DNA from: Subdoligranulum variabile
GTDB lineage: Bacteria > Bacillota > Clostridia > Oscillospirales > Ruminococcaceae
Assembly: GCA_003343905.1 (NCBI GenBank)
Contig: QAKI01000007.1
Coordinates: forward strand, 27,357 to 91,356
Direction of reading: 5' to 3'
DNA: 64,000 nt
The translations under genes and the position numbers were made by a program. Under the pieces are notes generated by a model, which was not told where the DNA came from, made no database searches, and saw only the letters and a program-made list of their open reading frames with translations. How positions within the stretch are numbered: the first letter of the stretch is position 1; the number at the start of each line of letters is the position of its first letter. This document shows positions 16,856-24,215 of this stretch, in pieces.

Positions 16856-17511
16856 ACCAGACCGGCATCTTTGCGGGCCGCGTGCAGATCCCCTACGCCT
16901 ACGGCTGCTTCGGCTGGACGCGGGGCGGCGGCAGCGTGTGGCACGGCGGTATCGACCTGGTGGGCGCGGACGACGCCACCATCCGCATGCCGTATTACAC
17001 GGCGGCGGACGGCAGCCGGAAGGCCATCCGGGGCACCGTCGTCACGGCGCGCATCGTGACGGACCACAGCAACCGCACGTGGGAATGGGGCTGGTACGTC
17101 TGCGTGCAGCTCGACGCCGCCCAGACGCCCGACGCGGTGAATTATCTCTACTTCTGCCACTGTGAACGCCTGCTGGTGCAGGCGGGCCAGCGCGTGCAGA
17201 GCGGCGACGCGCTGGCCGTCATGGGCAACAGCGGCAACGCGGCGCTGAACGACCCGCCCTATAAGCACTGCCACCTGGAAGCGCGCGCCACGGCCACCGG
17301 CACGGGGCTGGACCCCACGGCCTACAGCGGCACGGCCAACGCGGCGGGCAGCTACGGCAGCGCGGGGGACGCGCCGCAGGGGGAAAGCCGCCTGCAGATC
17401 ATCACGATCGGCCCGGTGAGCCAGGGCGACGCCGACGCGATCCTGGCGGCCGCCCGCGCCCGCGGGCTGGACAGGCAGGGCCTGTACACCAGCCGCTGGG
17501 CCGAGGGGTGA
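16852..17511 (+). CDS. Phage M23-family peptidoglycan endopeptidase
   Basis: A 219-residue lysin cutting peptide cross-bridges in the cell wall. The LytM/M23 zinc site is visible: HGGIDLVG (H-x3-D, about residue 31) and HCHLEAR (H-x-H, about residue 140), with the GQRVQSGDALAVMGNSGNA core strand between. After a Gly/Ser/Ala linker the C-terminus (RLQIITIGPVSQGDADAILA) resembles a small SPOR-like or domain often seen on phage lysins. It has no signal peptide, so the downstream holin would let it out. Confidence 0.88.
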   Translation: MNQTGIFAGRVQIPYAYGCFGWTRGGGSVWHGGIDLVGADDATIRMPYYTAADGSRKAIRGTVVTARIVTDHSNRTWEWGWYVCVQLDAAQTPDAVNYLYFCHCERLLVQAGQRVQSGDALAVMGNSGNAALNDPPYKHCHLEARATATGTGLDPTAYSGTANAAGSYGSAGDAPQGESRLQIITIGPVSQGDADAILAAARARGLDRQGLYTSRWAEG

Positions 17512-17516
17512 CGCCC

Positions 17517-17840
17517 ATGCAGGCGTTGGCGGATGCGCTGGCCGCCGCCCTGACGGCGGTGCTGCCGCTGGCCACGGCGCTGGCAGGCTGGGCGGCGGGC
17601 AAGCTGGGGCGCGGCCGCCGGGCGGACAAGGCGCTGACCGAGGGCGTCAAGAGCCTGCTGCGGGGGCAGATCATCGACCTGGGGCTGCACTACATCCGCG
17701 CGGGCGAGATCCCGCCCTACGGGCTGGACACGCTCGAAAACTATTATGCCGCCTATGTGGACCTGGGCGACGGCGACCGCAGTACCCACGATATTCTGGA
17801 CCGCTGCCGCCGCCTGCCCATCCGGGGCGGCGGCGACTGA
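17517..17840 (+). CDS. Phage membrane-associated protein of the lysis cassette
   Basis: A 107-residue protein with one hydrophobic N-terminal helix (LAAALTAVLPLATALAGWAA), a basic stretch and a soluble C-terminal part (YGLDTLENYYAAYVDLGDGD). It sits between the endopeptidase and the r1t-type holin. ATG 17517 is preferred (GAGGGGTGA ahead); GTG 17508 is possible. Topology suggests an auxiliary holin or spanin-like role, but the family is not recognised. Confidence 0.6.
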   Translation: MQALADALAAALTAVLPLATALAGWAAGKLGRGRRADKALTEGVKSLLRGQIIDLGLHYIRAGEIPPYGLDTLENYYAAYVDLGDGDRSTHDILDRCRRLPIRGGGD

Positions 17841-17859
17841 AAAGCGAGGGGGAAAAAGA

Positions 17860-18084
17860 ATGGATAAAAAGAAGATCGCTATGTGGCTGCGCGCGGCGGG
17901 CGTCCGCGCCGTCAAGACGGTGGCGCAGACGGCGGTGGCGACCATCGGCACGGCGGCGGCCCTGGGCGAGGTGGACTGGCGGCTGGTGGCAAGCGCCGCC
18001 GCGCTGGCGGGGGTGCTCTCCCTGCTGACCAGCGTGGCGGGCCTGCCGGAACTGCCGAACACGGCAGGCGGGACCGGCCGCTGA
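17860..18084 (+). CDS. Phage holin, r1t type
   Basis: A 74-residue protein whose core (VKTVAQTAVATIGTAAALGE, then LVASAAALAGVLSLLTSVAG and LPELP) matches the r1t holin family. There are two membrane helices with a short turn and a basic N-terminus (MDKKKIAMWLRAAG). Holins permeabilise the membrane to free the endolysin. It is the last gene of the phage module, and the tRNA-Arg promoter starts 60 bases later. Confidence 0.88.
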   Translation: MDKKKIAMWLRAAGVRAVKTVAQTAVATIGTAAALGEVDWRLVASAAALAGVLSLLTSVAGLPELPNTAGGTGR

Positions 18085-18145
18085 GCCGCATTTGGGGCCG
18101 GAAGAAATTTTTTTGAAAAAAAGCAGAACTTTTTCCAAAAAGGGG

Positions 18146-18174
18146 TTGACATCTGGGGGCAGGTGTAGTATTAT
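18146..18174 (+). promoter_or_regulatory. Promoter of tRNA-Arg
   Basis: TTGACA (18146-18151) and TATTAT (18169-18174) are 17 bp apart, and the mature tRNA starts 14 bases downstream. Confidence 0.8.
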
Positions 18175-18187
18175 ACTAACTGCACTT

Positions 18188-18264
18188 GCGCCGGTAGCTC
18201 AGCTGGATAGAGTGTCTGACTACGAATCAGAAGGTCGGGAGTTCGAGTCTCTTCCGGCGCACCA
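18188..18264 (+). tRNA. tRNA-Arg (anticodon ACG), CCA encoded
   Basis: A full cloverleaf can be drawn: acceptor stem GCGCCGG/CCGGCGC, D arm GCTC...GAGT, anticodon stem TCTGA/TCAGA with loop CTACGAA (anticodon ACG), T arm with GGTTCGAGT-type loop (GAGTTCGAGTCTC), discriminator A and an encoded CCA. Being single and next to a phage module it is a plausible old attachment site, but no second copy of its 3' end is seen. Confidence 0.97.
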
Positions 18265-18270
18265 AGTGAC

Positions 18271-18305
18271 AAGCCGCATCCCAGTTTTGGGATGCGGCTT
18301 TTTTG
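18271..18305 (+). terminator. Terminator of tRNA-Arg
   Basis: AAGCCGCATCCC and GGGATGCGGCTT form a 12-bp stem followed by TTTTG. Confidence 0.92.
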
Positions 18306-18378
18306 TTGGCGCCGAATAGGCAAGATAAAAACCCCCGGTTCAACTGGGGGTCAGTAAAAAACACTTTAGAACAAGAAA

Positions 18379-18439
18379 GAACCTCCAGTGCTAAAATAGA
18401 AGAGGTCTGGCAACCACAAAAAAGGAGCACTGGAGGTTC
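18379..18439 (+). promoter_or_regulatory. Leader hairpin hiding the tnpA ribosome site (IS200 copy 1)
   Basis: GAACCTCCAGTGCT (18379-18392) pairs with AGCACTGGAGGTTC (18426-18439), which contains the GGAGG site. The likely -10 (TAAAAT, 18392-18397) lies inside, so only transcripts entering from outside would carry the whole hairpin. The segment right after that -10 (18405-18418) is complementary to 18954-18967 beyond the stop codon. Confidence 0.7.
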
Positions 18440-18445
18440 GTGTCA

Positions 18446-18916
18446 ATGGATGACGTAAAAAGTTTATCACATAGTAAGTATAGATGCAAATATCATATTG
18501 TCTTTGCACCGAAATATCGCAGGCAAATTATCTACAAAAAGATAAAAGCAGATGTAGGAAAAATTCTGCGGGAGTTATGCGAGAGAAGAGGTGTGACAAT
18601 CATCGAGGCAGAATGCTGCCCCGATCACATCCACATGCTGGTAGAGATACCACCGCACATGAGTGTAGCAAGTTTCATGGGATACTTAAAAAGCAAAAGC
18701 AGTTTGATGATCTTTGACAAACACGCGAATCTAAAATACAAGTATGGGAATCGGCATTTCTGGTGCAGAGGATATTACGTTGATACAGTGGGAAAATACG
18801 AAGGAGCCATACGAGAATACATTCGCAATCAACTGCAAGACGATATAGCCAACGACCAGTTGAGCTTGAAAGAGTTTGTAGACCCATTCACCGGAGAGAA
18901 GGTAAAAAAGGCATAA
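18446..18916 (+). CDS. tnpA: IS200/IS605-family transposase TnpA (Y1 HUH), copy 1
   Basis: A 156-residue single-strand transposase of the IS200 group. It has the N-terminal SKYRCKYHIVFAPKYRRQ signature, the metal-binding HUH motif in CPDHIHMLVEIPP, and the catalytic tyrosine helix AIREYIRNQLQ. ATG 18446 is chosen over GTG 18440 because it is nine bases from GGAGG. It is about 60% identical by eye to the neighbouring copy, so the three elements in this window are not recent duplicates of one another. Confidence 0.95.
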   Translation: MDDVKSLSHSKYRCKYHIVFAPKYRRQIIYKKIKADVGKILRELCERRGVTIIEAECCPDHIHMLVEIPPHMSVASFMGYLKSKSSLMIFDKHANLKYKYGNRHFWCRGYYVDTVGKYEGAIREYIRNQLQDDIANDQLSLKEFVDPFTGEKVKKA

Positions 18917-19054
18917 AAAGAGCCCCCGAGTAGGGGGCTGCCCGTGGTGAAAGTGTGGTTGCCAGACTTTTCAGTGCTCCCTTTAGGGAGCTACCACAGG
19001 GAGTAAGCCCTTATAGGGCCTGTTCAAACCACCCGTTCAACGGGTGGTTTTGAT

Positions 19055-19767
19055 TAGTGCTTTAGCAAAGACCTTTCGCGAATAAGCGAAAGGTCAACAA
19101 CCGCCCGCTATGCGGGTGGATTAAAGCTTAAGCAAAGAAACATCCTTTCCGGTAAAATAGAGATTGTTCAAGCCTCTAAAAAACCAGGAAAGGATGTTTC
19201 TTGTGGCAAATAGTTTAGCACATACCAAATGGATATGCAAGTATCACATTGTTTTTACACCGAAGTACCGTCGAAAAGTAATCTATAAAGAGTTGAGAAA
19301 AGATATCCAGCAAATCATAAAAGATTTGTGTAAGTGGAAAGGAGTAGAAATTATAGAAGGGCATATGATGCCGGATCATATACATATTCTGGTAAGTATA
19401 CCGCCCAAATACAGTGTATCTCAATTCATGGGATATCTCAAAGGGAAAAGTGCAATGATGATATTTGAAAGGCATGCAAACCTGAAATATAAATTTGGGA
19501 ATAGAAATTTCTGGGCAACAGGATATTATGTGAGTACAGTAGGAATCAATACTGCGACAATACAAAAATATATCCGGGAGCAAGAAAAGCAGGATCAAAT
19601 AGAAGATAGTTTAAGCAAGAAGGAGTATGCAGACCCTTTCAAGGGTAGCAAGTAATCATACCACCAGAGGCTTGAACGAAGTGAAAGCCAGCGTCATTCA
19701 GGCGCTGGCTTTTATCTCGGCCTTATAGGCCGCTCGTCATGCCACCCCTCTTAGGGGTGGTCATGAC
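19055..19767 (+). mobile_element. IS200-type insertion element, copy 2
   Basis: The left end TAGTGCTTTAGCAAAGACC directly follows TTGAT, the last bases of copy 1, and the right end is ...GGTCATGAC at 19767. It has left hairpins (ACCTTTCGCGAATAAGCGAAAGGT; CCGCCCGC/GCGGGTGG) and a right hairpin (CCACCCCTCTTAGGGGTGG). The leader stem 19135-19150 with 19187-19202 covers the GGAAAGG ribosome site. Confidence 0.75.
19203..19655 (+). CDS. tnpA: IS200/IS605-family transposase TnpA, copy 2
   Basis: A 150-residue Y1 transposase. It starts at GTG 19203, giving the usual family start (V)ANSLAHTKWICKYHIVF, with GGAAAGG upstream. It has HUH motif PDHIHILVSIPP and tyrosine helix TIQKYIREQEKQ. It appears intact. 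Its AT-rich codon choice contrasts with host genes. The start site is buried in the leader hairpin described for the element, a known way to keep IS200 transposase translation very low. Confidence 0.93.
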   Translation: MANSLAHTKWICKYHIVFTPKYRRKVIYKELRKDIQQIIKDLCKWKGVEIIEGHMMPDHIHILVSIPPKYSVSQFMGYLKGKSAMMIFERHANLKYKFGNRNFWATGYYVSTVGINTATIQKYIREQEKQDQIEDSLSKKEYADPFKGSK

Positions 19768-19786
19768 TTTTGTTGCATGCGGCCGG

Positions 19787-20446
19787 CTATTCGGCGATCT
19801 GTTCGCGCAGCCGTTCCAGCGAGGGGATCAGGATGTGGTGGTCCCGCAGTTCCAGCAGCCCGTCGGCCCGCAGTTGGGTGATCAGGCGGTTGACGCTGTT
19901 GCGGGTGGAAATGCCGCAGAAGCCCGCGATGTCCTCATACGGCACGACGAAGTCGATCAGGGTGCCGCCCTCGGCCGGGCGGCCGAACTGCTGGGCCAGA
20001 TTGAGCAGGAACCCGCAGATGACGCCGCGCTTGCTGTTCATGGCCATAAGCTGCTGGTTGTGGATGCTTTCGTTCCAACGCTGGCGGTAATACTCCTTGA
20101 CGTACTGCTGCAGCACCGGGTCCCGGTTCAGGTTCTGCCACAGCGCAACGCGCGGCACCTTGTAAAAAATGGCCTTTTCGCTCTCCACCCGGATGTTGAA
20201 GGGGGCGCTGGTGAAGGTGGAAACTTCGTCCCGCAGCAGCGAGATCAGGGACGGCCCTTTCAGGTAGGCGATGTTGAACTCCCTGCCGTTTTTCAGGATG
20301 ATGCTGGTCTTTACGACCCCGTAGGCCAGCACATAGGTGAACGGCTGGTCCAGCCCGCAGTAGGCCAGGTAGGCATGGCGGGGCCGTTCCTCCGACGTAT
20401 AGCCCCATTGCCGAAGCTGTTCCAGCAGATAGGCGTCACGGTCCAT
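19787..20446 (-). CDS. Crp/Fnr-family regulator, probable control gene of the lactate racemase operon
   Basis: A 219-residue protein with an N-terminal cyclic-nucleotide-binding-like barrel (residues 15-120: YCGLDQPFTYVLAYGVVKTS, then REFNIAYLKGPSLI) and a C-terminal winged helix (YEDIAGFCGISTRNSVNRLI). It lacks the Fnr cysteine cluster. It is divergent from a larA-like gene with 124 bases between starts. In Lactobacillus the Crp/Fnr protein LarR activates lar genes in response to the L/D-lactate ratio, so a LarR-like role is inferred. GGAGGG lies ten bases before ATG 20446. Confidence 0.85.
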   Translation of the reverse strand: MDRDAYLLEQLRQWGYTSEERPRHAYLAYCGLDQPFTYVLAYGVVKTSIILKNGREFNIAYLKGPSLISLLRDEVSTFTSAPFNIRVESEKAIFYKVPRVALWQNLNRDPVLQQYVKEYYRQRWNESIHNQQLMAMNSKRGVICGFLLNLAQQFGRPAEGGTLIDFVVPYEDIAGFCGISTRNSVNRLITQLRADGLLELRDHHILIPSLERLREQIAE

Positions 20447-20570
20447 CGTTCCTGTTCCCTCCTTTGTGTAACAAATGATACCATCTTTTGGGGTGGTTGT
20501 CCAGTTCCCGCCATGGTACACTATAGCGCGTTTTGGAAATACAACGATCACCAAAGGAAGTGTTCAGTCC

Positions 20571-21845
20571 ATGAAAGAGATCTGCCTGCCTTATGACACG
20601 GGAACGCAGACCGTTCATCTGCCGGAAAAGAACCTGGCCGGGGTCCTGGTCTCCCGCCAGGCGGCCTATCAGCCCCCCAAAAGCGGCGCCGAACTGGTCG
20701 AGGATTCCCTGGACCACCCGATCGGTTCCCCCAGCCTGGAGGAACTGGCCCGGGGCAAAAAGAACATCGTCATTATCAGTTCGGACCACACCCGGCCGGT
20801 CCCCTCGGCCATCATCATGCCCATCCTGCTGCGGCGGCTGCGCAGCGCGGCGCCCGGCGCGCGCATCCGCATCCTGGTCGCCACGGGCTTCCACCGCGCT
20901 TCGACCCGCGAAGAACTGGTCGCCAAATACGGCCGGGAGATCGTGGACCATGAGGAGATCGTCATGCACGACGCCCGCGACGACGCCGCCATGGCGGACA
21001 TCGGCGCGCTGCCCAGCGGCGGCCGCTGCCTGATCAACCGCACCGCCGTCGAGGCGGACCTGCTGCTGGCCGAAGGCTTTATCGAGGCGCATTTCTTCGC
21101 CGGATTTTCCGGCGGGCGCAAGGCCGTCCTGCCCGGCATCGCCAGCTACAAGACCATCCAGGCCAACCACTGCGGCGCGTTCATCGCCGCGCCGGAATGC
21201 CGCACCGGCAACCTGGAACACAATAAGATCCATGCCGATATGGTCTTTGCGGCGCGCGCGGCCAAACTGGCCTTCATCGTCAACGTCGTCCTCAACGAGA
21301 AAAAAGAGATCATCGGTTCCTTTGCCGGGGATATGGAACAGGCCCATCTGGCCGGGTGCCGCTTCGTCAAGGAACTGGCCCGCGTGGACAAAGTCCCCTG
21401 CGACATCGCCATCTCCACCAACGGCGGCTACCCGCTGGACCAGAACGTGTACCAGGCCGTCAAGGGCATGACCGCCGCCGAAGCCACCGTGCGGGAGGGC
21501 GGCACGATCATCATGGTCGCGGGCTGCCGCGACGGCCACGGCGGCCAGGCGTTCTTTGACAACATCGCCCGGGCGGAATCCCCGCAGGCGTTCCTGGAAC
21601 GCGCCGCCGCCACCCCGCGGCTGGAAACGGTCCCCGAACAGTGGACCAGCCAGATTCTGGCCCGCATCCTGGTAAAGTACCATGTGATCCTGGTGTCCGA
21701 CCTGCTGGACCCGGCCATTGCCGCCGCGCTGCATATGGAACTGGCGCCCAACGTGGACGAAGCACTGGCCCGCGCCCTGCTGCGCGCAGGCGGGGACGCC
21801 CGCGTCGCGGTCATCCCGGACGGGCTTTCGGTCGTCGTACAGTAA
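20571..21845 (+). CDS. larA: LarA-family nickel-dependent lactate (2-hydroxyacid) racemase
   Basis: The 424-residue protein matches LarA, which interconverts 2-hydroxyacid stereoisomers by hydride transfer using a pyridinium-dithiocarboxylate nickel pincer cofactor. Conserved parts are SSDHTRPVPS, ATGFHR, FIEAHFFAGFSGGRKAVLPG (residues 169-188, with the catalytic and cofactor-linked lysine) and a histidine in the following QANH. The start follows AAAGGAAG. LarA needs LarB, LarC and LarE to make its cofactor; none is in this window, so they must be elsewhere or the substrate differs. Which 2-hydroxyacid is used cannot be told. Confidence 0.9.
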   Translation: MKEICLPYDTGTQTVHLPEKNLAGVLVSRQAAYQPPKSGAELVEDSLDHPIGSPSLEELARGKKNIVIISSDHTRPVPSAIIMPILLRRLRSAAPGARIRILVATGFHRASTREELVAKYGREIVDHEEIVMHDARDDAAMADIGALPSGGRCLINRTAVEADLLLAEGFIEAHFFAGFSGGRKAVLPGIASYKTIQANHCGAFIAAPECRTGNLEHNKIHADMVFAARAAKLAFIVNVVLNEKKEIIGSFAGDMEQAHLAGCRFVKELARVDKVPCDIAISTNGGYPLDQNVYQAVKGMTAAEATVREGGTIIMVAGCRDGHGGQAFFDNIARAESPQAFLERAAATPRLETVPEQWTSQILARILVKYHVILVSDLLDPAIAAALHMELAPNVDEALARALLRAGGDARVAVIPDGLSVVVQ

Positions 21846-21864
21846 ACCATAACGGAGGAGTATC

Positions 21865-22575
21865 ATGCTGCATAATGTGATCGCCGAGTTCCTCGGCACC
21901 GGGCTGATGATCGTTTTCGGCGTCGGCGTACACTGCGACGAGGTGCTGAAAAACAGCAAATACCGCGGGTCCGGCCATCTGTTCGCCATCACCACCTGGG
22001 GGTTCGGCATCTCGGTGGTGCTGATGATCTTCGGCGGCGTCTGCCTGAACCCCGCCATGGCGCTGGCCCAGGCCATTCTGGGGATGATCCCCTGGAGCGC
22101 CTTCATCCCCTATTCCCTTGCCGAGATGGCGGGCGCGTTCGTGGGCGCGCTGATCTGCTATGTGATGTATGCCGACCAGTTCCGCGCCAGCGAGAAGGAG
22201 GTGGACCCCATTGCGGTCCGCAACATCTTCTCCACCAATCCGCCGATGCGGGACCTGCCCCGCAACTATTTTGTGGAAGCCTTTGCCACCACGGTCTTTT
22301 TGACGGCCATCCTGGCCATCGCCCAAAACTATGAAAGCTGGCTGCCGCTGGGCGTCGGCATCCTGGTCTGGGCGGTCGGCATGGGCTTTGGCGGCACCAC
22401 CGGCTTTGCCATGAACCAGGCGCGCGACCTGGGGCCGCGGCTGGCGTACCAGCTTCTTCCCATCCGCAACAAGGCGGACAATGACTGGCGCTACGGCCTG
22501 CTGGTGCCCGGCACGGCGCCCTTTGTGGGGGCGGTGCTGGCCGCGCTGTTCTGCCGGTTCTTCCTGGGGATGTAA
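21865..22575 (+). CDS. Aquaglyceroporin-family channel, LarD-like (lactic acid channel)
   Basis: A 236-residue MIP-family protein with six membrane helices. The first pore loop has the standard NPA (CLNPAMALAQA); the second has NQA in MNQARDLGPRL instead of NPA. It lies 19 bases after the larA-like gene with GGAGG before ATG. In lactobacilli LarD passes both lactic acid isomers, so the pair suggests uptake and racemisation of lactate. The altered second motif may change pore selectivity. Confidence 0.88.
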   Translation: MLHNVIAEFLGTGLMIVFGVGVHCDEVLKNSKYRGSGHLFAITTWGFGISVVLMIFGGVCLNPAMALAQAILGMIPWSAFIPYSLAEMAGAFVGALICYVMYADQFRASEKEVDPIAVRNIFSTNPPMRDLPRNYFVEAFATTVFLTAILAIAQNYESWLPLGVGILVWAVGMGFGGTTGFAMNQARDLGPRLAYQLLPIRNKADNDWRYGLLVPGTAPFVGAVLAALFCRFFLGM

Positions 22576-22621
22576 CGCCCCCCCCCGGCGTACCCTGTGT
22601 TTTGCACACGATGATAAAAGG

Positions 22622-22656
22622 CGGACCGGCCCGTGCTTTCGGCACGGGCCGGTCCG
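22622..22656 (-). terminator. Terminator between the converging lar operon and alarmone synthetase gene
   Basis: A perfect 15-bp stem (GGACCGGCCCGTGC region pairing with GCACGGGCCGGTCC) with a TTTC loop. On the minus strand it is followed by CCTTTTATC, so it best serves the leftward gene. It may also stop the lar transcript. Confidence 0.75.
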
Positions 22657-22709
22657 TCTGTGTGTAAAAGTGTGTAAAAAGTGCCGTTTGGCGCGCGCGC
22701 CCCGGCGGG

Positions 22710-23504
22710 TCATTCCCCGTTCGGCAGGGCGTGTTTGCCGGGCGGGCTCCACCGGCCCGGCGCCGGGGGCGGGGCGTCCGCCGCTTCGGTCCAGCCGTCG
22801 GGCGCGTCGGGAACGCTGCCCTGCAGGCGGCGGCGCAGCAGATACATCCGCTGGTCCACGTCGGCGATGCAGTTGGCGCATTCCAGCAGTTCCGCGGGCA
22901 GGTCCTGTTCGTCCGGCAGGTCCTGCTTGTAGCGGATCTGGTGTTCCAGGCTGGCCCAGAAATCCATCGCTACCGTGCGGATCTGCACCTCCGCCCGCAT
23001 CCACTCCTTGCCCTGGGAGAAAAAGACCGGGATCTCGACGATCAGGTGCAGGCTGCGGTAGCCGTTGGGCTTGGGGTGGCGGATGTAGTCCTTGCGCGTC
23101 ACCAGACGGATGTCGTCCTGCGCCAGCAGCAGCCCGGCCACCGTGTAGATATCGTCCAGGAACGGGCAGATCACGCGCACGCCCGCCACGTCGTTCAGGT
23201 GCGGGCGGATCATGTCCACCCGCACGGGCAGGCCCTTGTTGCGCAGCTTTTGGGCGATGCTGTAGGGCCGCTTGACGCGGGACTGGATCGTTTCGATGGG
23301 GTTGCGCTTGGCGCTGACCGAAAACTCGTCGTTCAGCACCTCCAGCTTGGTGGTCAGTTCCCGGATGGTGGCGCGGTACTTCATCATCAGGTTCTCAAAC
23401 TGGAGCACGTTCTCCAGCCATTCGCCTTCCTGGTCGAGCCGCGCCGGATCGCCGAAGAAGTCGCGCAGGATCTCCTTGCGCTGGGTGTCCTGTTCCGGTA
23501 GCAT
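22710..23504 (-). CDS. Small alarmone synthetase, (p)ppGpp synthase (RelQ/YjbM-like)
   Basis: The 264-residue protein has only the RelA/SpoT synthetase domain, without hydrolase or regulatory domains. It would make pppGpp/ppGpp from ATP and GTP/GDP. Motifs seen: RVKRPYSIAQKLRNKG (ATP side), DVAGVRVICPFLDDIY, the G-loop HPKPNGYRSLHLIVEIP, and the catalytic EVQIRTVAMDFWASLEHQ. AAAGGGG precedes the start. The C-terminal 50 residues are proline-rich and poorly conserved. It is a single-gene unit ahead of the lar terminator. Confidence 0.93.
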   Translation of the reverse strand: MLPEQDTQRKEILRDFFGDPARLDQEGEWLENVLQFENLMMKYRATIRELTTKLEVLNDEFSVSAKRNPIETIQSRVKRPYSIAQKLRNKGLPVRVDMIRPHLNDVAGVRVICPFLDDIYTVAGLLLAQDDIRLVTRKDYIRHPKPNGYRSLHLIVEIPVFFSQGKEWMRAEVQIRTVAMDFWASLEHQIRYKQDLPDEQDLPAELLECANCIADVDQRMYLLRRRLQGSVPDAPDGWTEAADAPPPAPGRWSPPGKHALPNGE

Positions 23505-23570
23505 GGCGGTTCCCCTTTCTGTGCCGCCGGGCGCCCCGGCGGGTCATGCGTTTTTGGGCGGGTGCGGCTT

Positions 23571-24215
23571 TCAGCCGCCTGTGGGCGCGCCGTCCCCGGC
23601 GTCTTGCCGCAAAACGCCGAACAGCAGCAGGTCCAGCAGCCGTTCGGCGCTGGTGAGCATCGTGTGCAGGTCCACGGCCTCGCCCTCCTGGTAGGACCGC
23701 ATCAGGCCCCCCAACTGGTGTTCCACACATTCCAGGTAGTGCATGACCTCCCGGCGGCTCAGGCCCGGGCGCAGCGGCATGCGGGCGATCTGTTCGTCCA
23801 GAAATTCCCGGTTCAGTTCCCGCAGCGGGGCGCGCAGTTCCCGGATCTGCGCCCGCAGTTCGGCGGGCGCGTGCAGCATGGCGGTCTCAAAGACGGCCTT
23901 TTCCAGCGGGTGCAGTTCAAAGTAGTATTCGCGGATCATGAAGTAATCCTTGATGGTGTTCAGCACGTCCCGCGGGGGCAGTTCCCGCAAATCCTGCCGG
24001 ATGCGCGCGGTCAGCCCGTCAAAGACGCGCCCGGCGCACAGCAGGAACAGCTCCTCCTTGCCGGAATAGTAGTGGTACATCATCCCCTTGGAGATGCCGT
24101 GCCCCGCGCAGATGCGTTCCATCGTCACGGCGTCGTAGCTGTGGCTGCCGAATTCCTCCAGCGCCGCGCGGTAGATCTGCTCCCGGCTGCGCTCCTGGCG
24201 TTCCTTCTGGGTCAT
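23571..24215 (-). CDS. TetR-family regulator, second gene of the antiporter operon
   Basis: A 214-residue TetR/AcrR protein. The helix-turn-helix is at residues 12-58 (REQIYRAALEEFGSHSYDAV, then ISKGMMYHYYSGKEELFLLC); the rest is an all-helical ligand domain. Its start codon overlaps the antiporter stop by four bases (ATGA), so it is translated with it. The near-perfect inverted repeat at the antiporter promoter (25545-25596) is its likely operator, giving negative feedback. The ligand is unknown. Confidence 0.92.
   Translation of the reverse strand: MTQKERQERSREQIYRAALEEFGSHSYDAVTMERICAGHGISKGMMYHYYSGKEELFLLCAGRVFDGLTARIRQDLRELPPRDVLNTIKDYFMIREYYFELHPLEKAVFETAMLHAPAELRAQIRELRAPLRELNREFLDEQIARMPLRPGLSRREVMHYLECVEHQLGGLMRSYQEGEAVDLHTMLTSAERLLDLLLFGVLRQDAGDGAPTGG

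Larger units (their letters stand above)
18317..19054 (+). mobile_element. IS200-type insertion element, copy 1
   Basis: Bounds are inferred from subterminal hairpins (CCCCCGGTTCAACTGGGGG on the left; ACCACCCGTTCAACGGGTGGT on the right) and from comparison with the other two copies. The right end reads ...TTTTGAT and abuts copy 2. The element has only a tnpA gene, no tnpB. Its low GC content contrasts with its surroundings, indicating recent arrival. Confidence 0.75.

Noticed and set aside
18188..18264. tRNA-Arg as a used prophage attachment site
   Set aside because: No duplicate of the tRNA 3' end and no integrase were found in the window.
18405..18967. Inverted repeats around tnpA as ordinary IS terminal inverted repeats
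   Set aside because: They are internal, lie right after the -10 and after the stop codon, and differ in each copy. IS200-type elements use subterminal hairpins instead.
22600..23000. Plus-strand frames opposite the alarmone synthetase
   Set aside because: They have no family features or initiation signals; the minus-strand RelA/SpoT motifs are definite.
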